Below, piece by piece: positions 42,273 to 55,213 of a DNA stretch of 64,000 nt. Within the stretch, counting starts at the first letter, position 1; every line of letters begins with the position of its first letter. The stretch is from Limosilactobacillus equigenerosi DSM 18793 = JCM 14505 (GTDB lineage Bacteria; Bacillota; Bacilli; Lactobacillales; Lactobacillaceae): NCBI RefSeq assembly GCF_001311375.1, contig NZ_BBAS01000002.1, forward strand, positions 1 through 64,000, in the 5' to 3' direction. Under the pieces are notes generated by a model that made no database searches, was not told the DNA's origin, and saw nothing but the letters and a program-made list of their open reading frames with translations. A program made the position numbers and the translations under genes.

Positions 42273-42662
42273 CTAGACACGACGACGCTTTGGAGGACGA
42301 GAACCGTTATGAGGAACTGGCGTTACGTCCCGGATGGCCGTAACTTCTAATCCAGCAGCTTGAAGTGCCCGGATAGCAGATTCACGACCGGAACCTGGAC
42401 CCTTAACTTCAGCTTCAACCGTCTTCATCCCATGTTCCATTGCTTGCTTAGCAGCAGCTTCTGATGCCATTTGAGCAGCAAAAGGAGTTGACTTCCGACT
42501 ACCCTTGAATCCAAGAACACCAGCTGATGACCAAGCCACAGCGTTACCTTGAACGTCAGTAATCATGATTAAAGTGTTGTTGAAAGTAGCGTGAATGTGT
42601 GCCACACCAGTTTCGACATTCTTCTTTACACGACGCTTACGTGTACCCTTCTTAGTTGCCAT
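42273..42662 (-). CDS. rpsK: 30S ribosomal protein S11
   Basis: 129 residues, platform protein near the mRNA exit. [32 protein letters not shown] and the end [17 protein letters not shown] are diagnostic. Confidence 0.98.
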   Translation of the reverse strand: MATKKGTRKRRVKKNVETGVAHIHATFNNTLIMITDVQGNAVAWSSAGVLGFKGSRKSTPFAAQMASEAAAKQAMEHGMKTVEAEVKGPGSGRESAIRALQAAGLEVTAIRDVTPVPHNGSRPPKRRRV

Positions 42663-42694
42663 AAACTAATTTACCTCCTTACTTAAAGATTTAA

Positions 42695-43060
42695 TTATTT
42701 CTTCTTACCGGCGATCGCAACGGCTTTACCCTTACGAGTCCGAGCATTGTTCTTCGTGTGTTGACCACGAACTGGTAAACCACGACGGTGACGCATCCCA
42801 CGGTATGAACCAATTTCTTGGAGCCGCTTGATGTTTAATGAAACTTCCCGACGTAAGTCCCCTTCAACCTTAAGTTGGTCAATTTGAACCCGAATCTTGT
42901 CTTCTTGTTCTGGGGTTAAGTCACGAACACGAACGTCTTCAGAAACACCAGCATCAGCTAAAATCTTAACTGCTGTCGTGTTACCGATCCCATAAATGTA
43001 AGTTAAACCGATTACGATTCGCTTGTCACGAGGTAAATCGACACCTGCAAAACGAGCCAT
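42695..43060 (-). CDS. rpsM: 30S ribosomal protein S13
   Basis: 121 residues, forms the B1 bridge in the small-subunit head. [19 protein letters not shown] at the start, [12 protein letters not shown] and [17 protein letters not shown] in the middle, basic tail. It follows rpmJ by 23 bases. Confidence 0.98.
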   Translation of the reverse strand: MARFAGVDLPRDKRIVIGLTYIYGIGNTTAVKILADAGVSEDVRVRDLTPEQEDKIRVQIDQLKVEGDLRREVSLNIKRLQEIGSYRGMRHRRGLPVRGQHTKNNARTRKGKAVAIAGKKK

Positions 43061-43083
43061 TTAGACACCTCCTTTATTTTCTA

Positions 43084-43200
43084 TTACTTACCTTGGCGTT
43101 GCTTGTGCTTAGGGTTTTGGCAAATTACCATCACCCGGCCACGCCGCTTAACAATTTTACAACTATCACACATCTTCTTAACTGATGGGCGTACTTTCAT
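43084..43200 (-). CDS. rpmJ: 50S ribosomal protein L36
   Basis: 38 codons, too short for a standard ORF cutoff. [20 protein letters not shown] then [18 protein letters not shown]. The zinc-binding set C-x2-C ... C-x4-H is complete, so this is the zinc-dependent form. GGAGG precedes the ATG. It sits between infA and rpsM, the usual place. Confidence 0.97.
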   Translation of the reverse strand: MKVRPSVKKMCDSCKIVKRRGRVMVICQNPKHKQRQGK

Positions 43201-43234
43201 TGTGAAATCCTCCTAAATGCTTTTCAGGCGGTGC

Positions 43235-43453
43235 TTACTTGAACCGGAAAGTAATCCGACCCTTAGTAAGGTCGTAAGGAGACATTTCAACCCGCACCCG
43301 GTCACCAGGTAAAATCTTGATGTAGTGCATCCGGATTTTCCCAGAAACGTGGGCTAAAATTTCAACCCCATTTTCCAATTCAACTTTAAACATCGCATTT
43401 GGTAAAGTTTCAGTAACCTTACCTTCAACTTCGATTACATCGGCTTTTGCCAC
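43235..43453 (-). CDS. infA: Translation initiation factor IF-1
   Basis: 72-residue OB-fold protein that blocks the ribosomal A site during initiation. [20 protein letters not shown] and the end [13 protein letters not shown] are typical. The GTG at 43453 gives the usual family start and good spacing to AAGGAGG; the TTG at 43459 lies too close to it. Confidence 0.96.
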   Translation of the reverse strand: MAKADVIEVEGKVTETLPNAMFKVELENGVEILAHVSGKIRMHYIKILPGDRVRVEMSPYDLTKGRITFRFK

Positions 43454-43574
43454 TGACAATTTCCTCCTTGAACAGTCAAAAAAACGTAAAAATGGTGGAA
43501 AATCGACTGACCCTCCACTTTTCTAGCTAAACCTTTCAAATTATACCACATGCGTTCATTGAACACAAACTAGG

Positions 43575-45551
<1,977 letters not shown>

Positions 45552-45552
<1 letters not shown>

Positions 45553-45986
45553 TAGATCACCTCAGTTTGACCACCAGCAGCTTCGATTGCCTTAACAGCA
45601 GATGCGGAGAACTTGTTAGCCTTAACAGTTAACTTCTTGTCTAACTTACCGTTAGCCAAAATCTTAACCCCACTCTTGACGTTCTTAATAACACCATTGG
45701 CAACAAGTACTTCTGGCGTTACTTCAGCACCATCTTCGAATTGGTTTAAAGTCGTTAAACTTACTAAAGCATAATCCTTGTGGTTCATGCTAGTAAATCC
45801 ACGCTTTGGCTTTTGCCGGTAAAGAGGCATTTGGCCCCCTTCAAATCCAAGACGCGTCTTACCGTGAGCCTTTTGACCCTTTGTACCACGTCCAGAAGTG
45901 AAACCGTGACCAGATGATAAACCACGTCCCTTACGTAAACGCTTGAAACGGGAACCTTCTGAAGGCTTTAATTCGTTTAATTTCAT
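45552..45986 (-). CDS. rplO: 50S ribosomal protein L15
   Basis: 144 residues. [37 protein letters not shown] and [17 protein letters not shown] are diagnostic. Late assembly protein of the large subunit. The stop overlaps the secY start. Confidence 0.98.
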
Positions 45987-46019
45987 TAGGTTGGCACCTC
46001 CTTATTATAGTTTTAGTTA

Positions 46020-46202
46020 TTATTTAACTTCTTCAATTGATACTAAGTGAGCAACCTTGAAGATTGCACCACGCGTAGCTGCGTTATCTGGTAAGATGTT
46101 TGAGCTACCGATCTTACCAAGCCCTAAAGCTTGAACAGTCTTGCGTTGCGTTGGTTGACGGTGGGCAACACTGCGGATTAAAGTAACTTTAACTTTAGCC
46201 AT
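46020..46202 (-). CDS. rpmD: 50S ribosomal protein L30
   Basis: 60 residues. [20 protein letters not shown] and [20 protein letters not shown] fit the family. It lies between rpsE and rplO. Confidence 0.97.
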   Translation of the reverse strand: MAKVKVTLIRSVAHRQPTQRKTVQALGLGKIGSSNILPDNAATRGAIFKVAHLVSIEEVK

Positions 46203-46213
46203 GACTTATCCTC

Positions 46214-46726
46214 CTATTTTGCCAAGTGGTCAACTGAAACACCACGTAATTCAGCAACTTCTTCAGCACTCTTCAAGGCCTTTAAACCTTCAAAAGTAGC
46301 GCGAACAACGTTGATTGGCGTGTTAGAACCTAAACGCTTTGAAGTAACATCGGCGATCCCGGCAAGTTCCATTACGTTACGAACTGCACCACCGGCCGTT
46401 ACCCCAGTACCTTCAGCAGAAGGCTTAAGCATAATCTTACCACCACCGAAAGTACCAATGACTTCGTGTGGAATCGTCGTCCCAACAGTAGGAACTTCGA
46501 TCAAGTTCTTTTGAGCAGCAGCAGAAGCCTTCCGGATTGCTTCAGGGACTTCTTGTGCCTTACCCGTACCAAAACCAACGTGGCCGTTGTGGTCACCGAC
46601 TACAACAAGTGCAGCAAACCGTAAACGACGACCACCCTTAACAACCTTGGTGATCCGGTTGATAGAAACAACTTGATCTTCAAGATCCAACTTAGCTGGG
46701 TCAATGTATGATTGTGTTGATGCCAT
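46214..46726 (-). CDS. rpsE: 30S ribosomal protein S5
   Basis: About 170 residues; accuracy of decoding. [20 protein letters not shown] (double-stranded RNA-binding region), [33 protein letters not shown]. The start is the ATG at 46726 (MASTQSYID); the upstream TTG at 46747 overlaps the AAAGGAG site. Confidence 0.97.
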   Translation of the reverse strand: MASTQSYIDPAKLDLEDQVVSINRITKVVKGGRRLRFAALVVVGDHNGHVGFGTGKAQEVPEAIRKASAAAQKNLIEVPTVGTTIPHEVIGTFGGGKIMLKPSAEGTGVTAGGAVRNVMELAGIADVTSKRLGSNTPINVVRATFEGLKALKSAEEVAELRGVSVDHLAK

Positions 46727-46747
46727 GTCTGGATATTCTCCTTTCAA

Positions 46748-47104
46748 TTAGAATTGTAAGCCGTTTTCACGAGCAGCATCTGCTAAAGCTTGTACCCGAC
46801 CGTGGTATAAGTAACCACCACGATCAAAGACAACCGTAGAAATGTTCTTTTCGGAACCGCGCTTAGCAATTAATGCACCAACGCTAGCAGCTTTTTCAGT
46901 CTTAGTGTTACCACTAACTTCACTATCATGAGTTGAGGCACTTGCGAGCGTTACACCCTTTACGTCATCAATTAATTGAGCGTAAATGTTCTTGTTTGAA
47001 CGGTAGACACTTAAACGTGGGCGCTCTGCAGTACCAGAGATCTTACCACGCACGCGCTTGTGACGGCGTTGGCGGATCTTGTTCTTATCTGGTTTAGTAA
47101 TCAC
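46748..47104 (-). CDS. rplR: 50S ribosomal protein L18
   Basis: 118 residues, binds 5S r[38 protein letters not shown] and the end [20 protein letters not shown]. Confidence 0.98.
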   Translation of the reverse strand: MITKPDKNKIRQRRHKRVRGKISGTAERPRLSVYRSNKNIYAQLIDDVKGVTLASASTHDSEVSGNTKTEKAASVGALIAKRGSEKNISTVVFDRGGYLYHGRVQALADAARENGLQF

Positions 47105-47164
47105 AACTGTTACCTCTCTATTTTTAAATTCGTTGTTATTAATTAACTAGCGAGTAATAAATTA

Positions 47165-47701
47165 TTACTTACCAGTCTTACCTTCCTTGCGGATAATGTG
47201 TTCATTTTCGTAACGAATACCCTTACCCTTGTATGGTTCAGGTGAACGTACGGCACGAACTTCAGCAGCGAAGTCACCAACATGTTCCTTGTTGATCCCG
47301 CTGATTTCGATTGTAGTGTTGTCAGGAACAACCACTTCAAGATCTTCTGGCTTTTCCATGTCAACAGGGTTGGAGTAACCAACCGTAAGCGTCAACGTGT
47401 TACCCTTGAAAGCTGCCCGGTAACCAACCCCGACAAGCTTCAATGTCTTCTTGAAACCGTCCGTAACACCTTCGATCATGTTAGCAACGTTTGCCCGCGT
47501 AGCCCCGTGAAGAGCGCGCGTCTTGTTAACGTCGTTAGCACGTTCAAACTTAATCACGTTACCTTCGATGTTCATCGTAATTAAAGGTGAGATTTCACGT
47601 GAAAGAGTACCCTTAGGACCCTTAACCGTAACAACTTGACCTTCTTGAGAAACTTCTACCCCAGCTGGGACATCGATTTCCTTGTAACCGATACGACTCA
47701 T
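47165..47701 (-). CDS. rplF: 50S ribosomal protein L6
   Basis: 178 residues, near the factor-binding site. [33 protein letters not shown] and the C-terminal [20 protein letters not shown]. Confidence 0.98.
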   Translation of the reverse strand: MSRIGYKEIDVPAGVEVSQEGQVVTVKGPKGTLSREISPLITMNIEGNVIKFERANDVNKTRALHGATRANVANMIEGVTDGFKKTLKLVGVGYRAAFKGNTLTLTVGYSNPVDMEKPEDLEVVVPDNTTIEISGINKEHVGDFAAEVRAVRSPEPYKGKGIRYENEHIIRKEGKTGK

Positions 47702-47729
47702 GCGTACACCTCCTTTTCTTATTTATTTA

Positions 47730-48128
47730 TTACCAAACGTAAGCGATAACTTCGCCACCGACCTTTTGGGCCCGAGCTTGCTTGTCAGTCACAACCCCGT
47801 TAGAAGTTGAGATGATAGCAATCCCTAAACCGTTTAAGACCTTAGGCACAGCATCTGACTTAACGTATGAACGAAGACCAGGCTTTGAGATCCGCTTTAA
47901 GCCGGAGATGACACGTTCGCCATCCTTACCGTACTTCAAGAAGACGCGGATGATGCCTTGCTTGTTATCTTCAATATATTCAACATCGCGGATGAAACCT
48001 TCATTCTTTAAGATTTCAGCAATGTCCTTCTTCATCTTTGATGCAGGTGCTTCTACCGTTTCGTGGTGCGCCATGTTGGCGTTACGAATCCGCGTAAGAA
48101 AATCTGCAATTGGATCGCTCATAGACAT
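47730..48128 (-). CDS. rpsH: 30S ribosomal protein S8
   Basis: 132 residues, binds 16S rRNA helix 21. [20 protein letters not shown] at the start; end [16 protein letters not shown] with the preceding [10 protein letters not shown]. Confidence 0.98.
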   Translation of the reverse strand: MSMSDPIADFLTRIRNANMAHHETVEAPASKMKKDIAEILKNEGFIRDVEYIEDNKQGIIRVFLKYGKDGERVISGLKRISKPGLRSYVKSDAVPKVLNGLGIAIISTSNGVVTDKQARAQKVGGEVIAYVW

Positions 48129-48160
48129 CTATGTATTTCCTCCTTTAACGTGGATTAAGT

Positions 48161-48346
48161 TTACCAACTAGCCTTCTTCATACCAGGAATTTGACCCTTG
48201 TGTGCCAAGTCTCGTAAGCAGAGACGGCAAAGCTTGAACTTCCGGTAAACTGAGTGCGGACGGCCACAACGTTCACAACGTGTGTATTCTTGTGAAGAGA
48301 ACTTGGCCGGACGCTTGTTCTTAGCAATTAATGATTTCTTAGCCAA
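48161..48346 (-). CDS. rpsN: 30S ribosomal protein S14, zinc-binding type
   Basis: 61 residues. Zinc ribbon CERCGRP... [10 protein letters not shown], so this is the short Zn-containing (C+) form. Ends [12 protein letters not shown]. Lies between rplE and rpsH. Confidence 0.98.
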   Translation of the reverse strand: MAKKSLIAKNKRPAKFSSQEYTRCERCGRPHSVYRKFKLCRLCLRDLAHKGQIPGMKKASW

Positions 48347-48361
48347 TGTGTGGACCTCCTA

Positions 48362-48904
48362 TTACTTAGCGAATGGCATCCCTAATTGTGCCAATAATTC
48401 GTGAGATTCTTCATCAGTGTTAGCCGTTGTAACAATAACAACATCTAAACCACGAACCCGCTTAACATTATCATAGTTAATTTCAGGGAAGATTAATTGT
48501 TCCCGAATCCCGAGCGTATAGTTACCACGACCGTCAAAGGCCTTGTTACTTACACCGCGGAAGTCACGAACCCGTGGTAATGAAACATTGATCAACTTGT
48601 CTAAGAAGTCGTACATGCGTTCACCACGAAGCGTAACCTTAGCCCCGATTGACATACCTTCCCGAAGACGGAAACCGGCGATTGACTTCTTAGCCTTCGT
48701 AATTAAAGGCTTTTGACCAGAAATCAAGGCCAATTCTTCAACGGCTTCATCAAGGTTCTTTGAGTTAGAAACAGCGTCCCCAACCCCCATGTTTAACACG
48801 ATCTTTTCGATCTTTGGAGCAGCCATTACTGAGCTGTAGTTAAACTTTTCAATCAATGCTGGACGTACTTCATTAACGTACATTTCCTTCATACGGTTTT
48901 CCAT
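48362..48904 (-). CDS. rplE: 50S ribosomal protein L5
   Basis: 180 residues, carries 5S r[23 protein letters not shown] and [20 protein letters not shown] are diagnostic. The ATG at 48904 (MENRMKEMY) fits the AAAGGAGG site better than the TTG at 48913. Confidence 0.97.
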   Translation of the reverse strand: MENRMKEMYVNEVRPALIEKFNYSSVMAAPKIEKIVLNMGVGDAVSNSKNLDEAVEELALISGQKPLITKAKKSIAGFRLREGMSIGAKVTLRGERMYDFLDKLINVSLPRVRDFRGVSNKAFDGRGNYTLGIREQLIFPEINYDNVKRVRGLDVVIVTTANTDEESHELLAQLGMPFAK

Positions 48905-48932
48905 GAGTAGCAATTCCTCCTTTCTCTAAAAA

Positions 48933-49241
48933 TTAATCGATTTGTTCGCCAGACTTCTTAGCAATCCGAACCTTCTTGTCATCTACAACCTTGAAGCTGA
49001 CACGCGTTGGTTCGTTCGTCTTAGGGTCAAGCAACATAACGTTTGAAGCATGAATTGGTGCTTCTTGGTCTAAAATCCCACCGTTAGGGTTTAAGCTGCT
49101 AGGCTTTTGGTGCTTCTTAACAATGTTAACACCTTCCACGATAACCCGGTTTTCGCTAGCAAGAGTCTTCTTGATCGTACCTTCTTGACCCTTGTTCTTA
49201 CCGGCAATAACGCGAACTTTGTCACCTGTTTTTAAGAACAT
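48933..49241 (-). CDS. rplX: 50S ribosomal protein L24
   Basis: 102 residues, KOW domain: [20 protein letters not shown], then [10 protein letters not shown]. Assembly initiator of the large subunit. Confidence 0.97.
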   Translation of the reverse strand: MFLKTGDKVRVIAGKNKGQEGTIKKTLASENRVIVEGVNIVKKHQKPSSLNPNGGILDQEAPIHASNVMLLDPKTNEPTRVSFKVVDDKKVRIAKKSGEQID

Positions 49242-49265
49242 GTGTGTACCTCCTTATTATCGGTA

Positions 49266-49634
49266 TTAAAGAACTTCTGGGGCAAGTGAGATGATCTTCA
49301 TGTAATCATCACCACGTAATTCACGGGCAATTGGTCCGAAGATCCGCGTACCCTTAGGGCTCTTGTCGTTGTTGATAAGAACCGCTGCGTTTTCGTCGAA
49401 CTTGATGTATGAACCATCAGCACGGTGTAAACCATGCTTCGTCCGAACAACAACAGCCTTCACAACGTCACCCTTTTTAACAACGCCACCTGGTGTTGCT
49501 TGCTTAACAGTAGCAACGATGATGTCACCGATGTTACCAGTCTTAACACGGGAACCACCCAAAATCTTAATTACCAAGAGTTCACGGGCACCAGAGTTAT
49601 CTGCGACTTTTAACCGACTTTCTTGTTGAATCAC
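49266..49634 (-). CDS. rplN: 50S ribosomal protein L14
   Basis: 122 residues. [39 protein letters not shown] and [13 protein letters not shown] are universal. Confidence 0.98.
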   Translation of the reverse strand: MIQQESRLKVADNSGARELLVIKILGGSRVKTGNIGDIIVATVKQATPGGVVKKGDVVKAVVVRTKHGLHRADGSYIKFDENAAVLINNDKSPKGTRIFGPIARELRGDDYMKIISLAPEVL

Positions 49635-49692
49635 GGTTAGTGTCCTCCTTCCATCAATAAATATTAATTAGAATACGAATTTAGATTTAGTA

Positions 49693-49959
49693 TTAAAGCA
49701 CAATGGCCTTTTCAACGATCTTCACTAAGCGGAAGCGCTTCTTAGCTGATAATGGCCGCGTTTCCATGATTTGAACCATGTCACCGCTTTGAGCTTCGTT
49801 GTTTTCATCGTGTGCGTAGAACTTCTTTGAGTACTTCACACGCTTGCCGTAAATTGGGTCACTCTTGTATGTGTCAACAACGACCGTAATCGTCTTGTCC
49901 ATCTTGTCAGACACAACACGACCAGTGTAAACCTTACGTGCATTACGTTCTTCACTCAT
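49693..49959 (-). CDS. rpsQ: 30S ribosomal protein S17
   Basis: 88 residues, OB fold. [19 protein letters not shown] and [13 protein letters not shown]; first protein of the 5' domain assembly. Confidence 0.98.
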   Translation of the reverse strand: MSEERNARKVYTGRVVSDKMDKTITVVVDTYKSDPIYGKRVKYSKKFYAHDENNEAQSGDMVQIMETRPLSAKKRFRLVKIVEKAIVL

Positions 49960-49983
49960 GCGTAATCCTCCTTTTCGTATTCG

Positions 49984-50190
49984 TTATTTGTTTAATTCTT
50001 GTTGGCGAAGCACTGTCTTAACCCGTGCAATGTCCTTACGAAGAGTCTTAAGGCTTGCAGTGTTTTCCAATTGCCCGGTTGCTAATTGGAAACGTAAGTT
50101 AAACAATTGTTCCTTCAGTTCCTTTTCCCGGTTTTGCAATTGTTCAGTGGTTAATCCATTAAGTTCTTTTACAAAATCTTTAGTCTTCAT
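49984..50190 (-). CDS. rpmC: 50S ribosomal protein L29
   Basis: 68 residues, two-helix protein at the tunnel exit. [20 protein letters not shown] and [14 protein letters not shown]. The ATG at 50190 has AAGGTGG upstream and overlaps the rplP end by 11 bases; the GTG at 50211 lacks a site. Confidence 0.96.
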   Translation of the reverse strand: MKTKDFVKELNGLTTEQLQNREKELKEQLFNLRFQLATGQLENTASLKTLRKDIARVKTVLRQQELNK

Positions 50191-50611
50191 TAGATTGTCC
50201 ACCTTCCTCACGTACTAAAATCTTAGTGCGAACTGGCAACTTTTGACCGGCAAGGCGTAAAGCTTCACGAGCGACTTCTTCTGAAACGCCGGCAACTTCA
50301 AACATAACCTTACCACGCTTAACTGGGGCTACCCAACCTTCAGGAGCACCCTTACCGTTACCCATCCGAACACCGACACCTTTGCTAGTGTATGAGTGGT
50401 GAGGGAAGATCTTAATCCAAACCTTACCACCACGCTTCATGTGACGAGTCATAGCGATACGAGCAGCTTCGATTTGACGGTTGCTGATCCAGTGTGAATC
50501 AAGCGCTTGTAAACCAAATTCACCGAATGAAACGGTCTTGCCACCCTTGGCTTCACCACGCATGTGGCCACGTTGAACCTTACGGTGCTTAACACGCTTT
50601 GGTACTAACAT
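50180..50611 (-). CDS. rplP: 50S ribosomal protein L16
   Basis: 143 residues, helps tRNA accommodation. [40 protein letters not shown], ending in [17 protein letters not shown]. Confidence 0.98.
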   Translation of the reverse strand: MLVPKRVKHRKVQRGHMRGEAKGGKTVSFGEFGLQALDSHWISNRQIEAARIAMTRHMKRGGKVWIKIFPHHSYTSKGVGVRMGNGKGAPEGWVAPVKRGKVMFEVAGVSEEVAREALRLAGQKLPVRTKILVREEGGQSNED

Positions 50612-50625
50612 GTATATCTCCCTCC

Positions 50626-51273
50626 TTAATCCTTAGAATTCTTCTTAGCTGGTAAAACTTCCCCACGGTAGATCCAAGTCTTGATACCAAGCACACCGTA
50701 AGTCGTGTGAGCTTCGTCCCATGAGTAGTCAATATCAGCACGTAAAGTATGTAATGGAACCGTACCGTCAGAGTATGATTCGATACGTGACATATCTGCC
50801 CCGTTCAAACGACCGGCAACTTGGATCTTGATCCCCTTTGCACCGGCACGCATTGCCCGTTGCATAGCACCACGCATTGCCCGACGGAAGGCAACCCGGT
50901 TTTCTAATTGTTCAGCAACGCTTTCACCAACCAAGTGAGCTTCTAAATCAGGCTTCTTGATTTCAACAACGTTGATGTGTACGCGCTTACCAGTAAGTGC
51001 GTTTAATTCCTTACGGAGTGCTTCAACTTCTGAACCACCCTTACCAATAACCATCCCTGGCTTGGCAGTGTGAATTGAAACGTTCACGCGGTTAGCGGCA
51101 CGTTCAATTTCAACAGTGGAAACAGAGGCGTCAGCAAGCCGCTTTTCAATGTATTCACGGATCCGGAGGTCTTCTGCTAAGTATGCGGCGTAATCCTTGT
51201 CAGCATACCACTTAGCAGTCCAGTCGCGGATGACCCCAACACGGAAACCAGTTGGATTTACTTTTTGACCCAC
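50626..51273 (-). CDS. rpsC: 30S ribosomal protein S3
   Basis: 215 residues, part of the mRNA entry helicase. [18 protein letters not shown], the KH loop [18 protein letters not shown] and [20 protein letters not shown]. Confidence 0.98.
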   Translation of the reverse strand: MGQKVNPTGFRVGVIRDWTAKWYADKDYAAYLAEDLRIREYIEKRLADASVSTVEIERAANRVNVSIHTAKPGMVIGKGGSEVEALRKELNALTGKRVHINVVEIKKPDLEAHLVGESVAEQLENRVAFRRAMRGAMQRAMRAGAKGIKIQVAGRLNGADMSRIESYSDGTVPLHTLRADIDYSWDEAHTTYGVLGIKTWIYRGEVLPAKKNSKD

Positions 51274-51285
51274 TATTCGTCCCTC

Positions 51286-51633
51286 CTACTTTTCTGTTAC
51301 CACAACAGTAATGTGGCTCGTCCGCTTGTTAATTGGGGAAGCAGAACCCTTTGCCCGAGGACGGAAACGCTTAAGCGTAGGTCCTTCGTTAGCAAAACAT
51401 TCGCTAACAACCAATGATGCTGGATCCAAATCAAAATTGTTTTCAGCATTAGCGACAGCAGACTTTAATACTTTTTCGATGTCTGAAGCTGCACCATTTG
51501 GAGTGAACTTCAGAATAGCAAATGCTTCAGCAACTGACTTGTTACGGATAGTATCTAAGACTAACCGCACCTTCCGTGATGATACCCGGACCATCTTGGC
51601 AGTTGCCTTAGCTGAAGTGATGTTTTCAGCCAT
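51286..51633 (-). CDS. rplV: 50S ribosomal protein L22
   Basis: 115 residues, lines the exit tunnel; its loop [20 protein letters not shown] is the macrolide-resistance hotspot. [19 protein letters not shown] near the start. Confidence 0.98.
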   Translation of the reverse strand: MAENITSAKATAKMVRVSSRKVRLVLDTIRNKSVAEAFAILKFTPNGAASDIEKVLKSAVANAENNFDLDPASLVVSECFANEGPTLKRFRPRAKGSASPINKRTSHITVVVTEK

Positions 51634-51653
51634 GTCTTAATTCCTCCTATTTA

Positions 51654-51935
51654 TTACTTCTTACCAGTCTTCTTGTCATCAGCAGCGTGACCGTGGAAAG
51701 TCCGCGTTGGTACGAATTCACCAAGCTTGTGACCTACCATGTCTTCTTGAACATAAACTGGTACGTGCTTCCGACCATCATAAACAGCGAAAGTGTAACC
51801 AATGAAACTTGGGTAAATGGTTGAACGACGAGACCACGTCTTGATAACCGTCTTCTTTTCGCTATCAGCTTGTGCTTCAACCTTCTTTAAAAGGTGAGCG
51901 TCGGCGAAAGGTCCCTTCTTTAAACTACGACCCAT
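51654..51935 (-). CDS. rpsS: 30S ribosomal protein S19
   Basis: 93 residues. [40 protein letters not shown] and the [17 protein letters not shown] end. Confidence 0.98.
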   Translation of the reverse strand: MGRSLKKGPFADAHLLKKVEAQADSEKKTVIKTWSRRSTIYPSFIGYTFAVYDGRKHVPVYVQEDMVGHKLGEFVPTRTFHGHAADDKKTGKK

Positions 51936-51977
51936 TTGTGTACCTCCTCTCGGGTATATATAGAATAATGAATATTA

Positions 51978-52823
51978 TTAACGAGTGTGTGGACCACGCT
52001 TCCGGCCACGAACAATGAACTTGTTTGAACGTGCCTTGTGTGAACGGGTCTTCTTACCAACAGTCTTCTTACCCCATGGTGAAAGTGGTGATGGTAAACC
52101 AACAGGTGCCTTACCTTCCCCACCCCCGTGTGGGTGATCGTTAGGGTTCATAACAGAACCACGAACGTGAGGACGTTGACCAGTGTAACGCTTCCGACCG
52201 GCCTTACCAATCTTGATCAGACCGTGTTCATCATTCCCGATAGCCCCGATCGTTGCACGACAAGTAGCTAAGATCATCCGAACTTCACCAGATGAAAGAC
52301 GAACTAAGACGTACTTTTCTTCCTTACCAAGTAATTGAGCTGAAGTACCAGCAGAACGGGTTAATTGACCACCCTTTCCTGGCTTCAATTCAATGTTGTG
52401 AATAACAGTACCAACTGGAATGTTCTTCAATGGTAATGCGTTACCAACCTTGATATCAGCTTCTGGACCAGATTGAACCGTCATTCCAACCTTTAACCCC
52501 TTTGGAGCTAAGATGTATGACTTTTGACCATCAGCGTAAACTAATAAAGCAATGTTTGCCGTACGGTTTGGATCGTATTCGATAGCCTTAACCGTTGCAG
52601 GTACATTATCCTTAATCCGCTTAAAGTCGATAATCCGGTATTGACGCTTCGTCCCACCACCACGGTGGCGAACAGTCATGCGACCAGAGTTGTTACGACC
52701 AGCCTTGTGCTTTAATGGTGCCAATAAAGTCTTTTCAGGCGTTGACTTCGTGATTTCAGCGAAGTCGTAACCGTTCATGTTACGGCGACCATTAGTGGTT
52801 CCTTTGTATGTACGAATTCCCAC
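51978..52823 (-). CDS. rplB: 50S ribosomal protein L2
   Basis: 281 residues, peptidyl-transferase scaffold. [20 protein letters not shown], the conserved [17 protein letters not shown] loop with its functional His, and the basic tail [20 protein letters not shown]. Confidence 0.98.
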   Translation of the reverse strand: MGIRTYKGTTNGRRNMNGYDFAEITKSTPEKTLLAPLKHKAGRNNSGRMTVRHRGGGTKRQYRIIDFKRIKDNVPATVKAIEYDPNRTANIALLVYADGQKSYILAPKGLKVGMTVQSGPEADIKVGNALPLKNIPVGTVIHNIELKPGKGGQLTRSAGTSAQLLGKEEKYVLVRLSSGEVRMILATCRATIGAIGNDEHGLIKIGKAGRKRYTGQRPHVRGSVMNPNDHPHGGGEGKAPVGLPSPLSPWGKKTVGKKTRSHKARSNKFIVRGRKRGPHTR

Positions 52824-52849
52824 GTTTGTTTCCTCCTATCTTTTAAGAT

Positions 52850-53142
52850 TTATTCGTTATCGTCACCGAATAACTTAATTTCTTTTGAATCAGCAGTAAG
52901 CGTAACGATGGCCTTACGACGACGCTTCGTGTAACCCACGTAACGACCTTGGCGCTTTTGCTTACCCTTAACATTCATGATGTTTACCTTGGCAACTTGA
53001 ACACCAAAGATTTCTTCAACGGCGTTCTTAACATTAGTCTTCGTTGCGCGTAAATCAACATCAAACGTGTAACGCTTTTGGTCCATCAAGCAGCAGATGC
53101 TTCCGTGATAACCGGGCGTAAAATAATGTCGCGTGCTTCCAT
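52850..53142 (-). CDS. rplW: 50S ribosomal protein L23 (frameshifted in this sequence)
   Basis: About 97 residues; the docking site for trigger factor and SRP at the tunnel exit. The true start is the ATG at 53142, overlapping the rplD stop (TAATG): [19 protein letters not shown] missing T near 53090 then produces a TGA; corrected, the protein continues [20 protein letters not shown] to the normal end. The gene is essential, so the indel is almost surely an artefact. Confidence 0.95.
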
Positions 53143-53765
53143 TATGCGAGCACCTCCTCTACTTGAGAAAGAGCAGACTTCGTGATCACAATCTTTTGTG
53201 CGTCAACAACATTTAAGATGTTAACACCAGCAGGCGTAACAACCGTCGTGTTAGGTAAGTTACGAGCTGAAAGTTGTGCGTTCTTGTCATTGTCAGTTAC
53301 AACAACTAAAGTCTTTTCGTTTACGTTCAAGTTGTTCATAACACCAGCGAATTCCTTCGTCTTTGGTGCGTCAAAGTTGATTGAATCAACTACTACAAAG
53401 CTTTCAGCGTTAACCTTTTGAGTTAAAGCAGACTTAATAGCTAATTGACGAACCTTCCGTGGAAGTGCGTAGTTGTATGAACGAGGCGTAGGTCCGAAGA
53501 CAATCCCACCACCACGGAATTGTGGGGCGCGGATAGAACCTTGACGGGCACGACCAGTACCCTTTTGACGCCAAGGCTTCTTACCACCACCGCGAACCGC
53601 AGAACGGTTCTTAACGGCGTGCGTACCTTGCCGCATTGAAGCACGTTGACGTAAGATTGCTTCAAATTCGGCGTTTTCGTTTACTTCGATAGCAAAGATG
53701 CTGTCGTTTAATTCAACAGTACCGTTTTGGCTACCATCTTGGTTGTATAATGCAACGCTAGTCAT
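53142..53765 (-). CDS. rplD: 50S ribosomal protein L4
   Basis: 207 residues. [20 protein letters not shown], the tunnel loop [20 protein letters not shown] with [17 protein letters not shown], then [15 protein letters not shown]. Tunnel constriction protein; autoregulator of the S10 operon in gammaproteobacteria, not established here. Confidence 0.98.
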   Translation of the reverse strand: MTSVALYNQDGSQNGTVELNDSIFAIEVNENAEFEAILRQRASMRQGTHAVKNRSAVRGGGKKPWRQKGTGRARQGSIRAPQFRGGGIVFGPTPRSYNYALPRKVRQLAIKSALTQKVNAESFVVVDSINFDAPKTKEFAGVMNNLNVNEKTLVVVTDNDKNAQLSARNLPNTTVVTPAGVNILNVVDAQKIVITKSALSQVEEVLA

Positions 53766-53786
53766 TGATTACTTCCTCCTTCCTAA

Positions 53787-54449
53787 TTATTTGTTCTTTT
53801 GCTTGCTAAGGCTCTTCTTCGTGTTAGCCTTAACTGAGTCCTTGATGACAACAAATGACTTGTTGGCACCTGGAACGTTACCCTTAACTAACAAGGCGTT
53901 GTTTTCAAGGTCAACCCGGACAACCCGTAAGTGTTGCATCGTCCGCGTGTTGTTACCCATCCGACCTGGGAGCTTCTTACCCTTGAAGACGTGGTTAATA
54001 ACGGCCCCAAGAGAACCAGGACGACGGTGGTAACGAGAACCGTGACCCATAGGTCCACGACGTTGACCATCCTTGTGAATGTTACCTTGGTAACCATGAC
54101 CCTTAGTGACACCCGTTACATCAACAGTTTCACCTTCTGCGAAGAGATCCGCCTTGATTTCGTCCCCAACTTTTACGTCATCTCCTAATTCAGCGTCGCG
54201 GATTTCTGCGATGAAGCGCTTAGGAGTCGTATTTGCTTTTGTAGCATGACCTTGTTCAGCCTTGTTGCTCAATGCTTCACGCTTGTCAGCAAAACCAAGT
54301 TGAACAGCTTCGTAGCCATCGTTTTCCATGGTCTTGATTTGCATTACGACGTTTGGCGTTACTTCGATAACAGTAACTGGAACCAATTCGCCGTTGTCAG
54401 TGAAGATTTGAGTCATACCGACCTTTTTACCTAAGATTCCTTTGGTCAT
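53787..54449 (-). CDS. rplC: 50S ribosomal protein L3
   Basis: 220 residues. [59 protein letters not shown]. Binds near the peptidyl-transferase centre. Confidence 0.98.
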   Translation of the reverse strand: MTKGILGKKVGMTQIFTDNGELVPVTVIEVTPNVVMQIKTMENDGYEAVQLGFADKREALSNKAEQGHATKANTTPKRFIAEIRDAELGDDVKVGDEIKADLFAEGETVDVTGVTKGHGYQGNIHKDGQRRGPMGHGSRYHRRPGSLGAVINHVFKGKKLPGRMGNNTRTMQHLRVVRVDLENNALLVKGNVPGANKSFVVIKDSVKANTKKSLSKQKNK

Positions 54450-54500
54450 GAGTACACCTCCATTTTAAATATTTTTTGGTTTGAATTTTAAATTCAAAAA

Positions 54501-54809
54501 TTAAAGCTTGATTTCGATGTCAACACCAGAAGCAAGTCGAGCTTCATTAATGAGTCAACCGTCTTAGGCGTAGGATCAACGATATCGATCAAACGCTTGT
54601 GCGTCCGAATTTCAAATTGTTCCCGTGACTTCTTGAACTTGTGTGGTGAACGAATCACCGTGTATAAAGTACGTTCAGTAGGTAACGGAATTGGACCTGA
54701 GATTTGAGCACCAGTCCGCTTAGCAGTTTCAACAATCTTCGTTGCTGAATCATCTAAGACACCGTGTTCGTAGGCCTTTAAACGAATCCGAATTTTTTTG
54801 GTTTGCCAT
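54501..54809 (-). CDS. rpsJ: 30S ribosomal protein S10 (frameshifted at both ends)
   Basis: 102 residues when corrected; tRNA-binding head protein and NusE. The ATG at 54809 gives [20 protein letters not shown] if an A run of seven near 54793-54799 is six; the tail should be [17 protein letters not shown], but one C is missing near 54535. The central 75 residues ([20 protein letters not shown]) are intact. Since S10 is essential and its ends are broken only by one-base slips, I read this as sequence error. First gene of the S10 operon. Confidence 0.95.
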
Positions 54810-54974
54810 TTTCTTTCCTCCTTCGTCAATTTTAGAAAATATGACTGGCTCCATAGAAATTACCGTCACATCCGTGGCAAAGCGGCCGGGTGTGTCGCAA
54901 CCTTCCACTTCATCGCCTCATGCCATGAAACCTTGATTTATCAGTGTTTTCACCCTGATTTTCCTCACGGCACT
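54810..54974 (-). promoter_or_regulatory. Leader of the S10 operon
   Basis: About 165 untranslated bases between the predicted transcription start and rpsJ. Contains a GC-rich core with the conserved-looking block GACACACCCGGCCGC (minus strand) and short pairable arms. I suggest a structured ribosomal-protein leader, without assigning a class. No ORF is supported in 54830-55159. Confidence 0.45.
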
Positions 54975-54980
54975 TTTAAT

Positions 54981-55009
54981 ATAATACATGATATTCCCTG
55001 TTATATCAA
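54981..55009 (-). promoter_or_regulatory. Promoter of the S10 operon
   Basis: Minus strand: TTGATA (55004-55009), 17-base spacer, TATTAT (54981-54986). Near-consensus housekeeping promoter about 170 bases upstream of rpsJ, placed after the fusA terminator. Confidence 0.75.
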
Positions 55010-55159
55010 GGGTTTTAACGATTTTTACCCGAGTTTTTATTTACAATTTTGTTACAACAACTCGAAAAGGTTTTCATTGAATTTTTTTACAAATTTTATG
55101 TATTTTTAATGTCATACCTCCCATTATTTCCGCAAATTTTACCCAATATACAAAAAAAA

Positions 55160-55191
55160 GAAGTCATGACCAAAATGTTGATCATGACTTC
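55160..55191 (-). terminator. Terminator of fusA and the str operon
   Basis: GAAGTCATGA (55160-55169) with TCATGACTTC (55182-55191), then a run of eight T on the minus strand. It separates fusA from the S10 operon. Confidence 0.9.
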
Positions 55192-55213
55192 CATTAACGA
55201 TTAACAACTTAGA

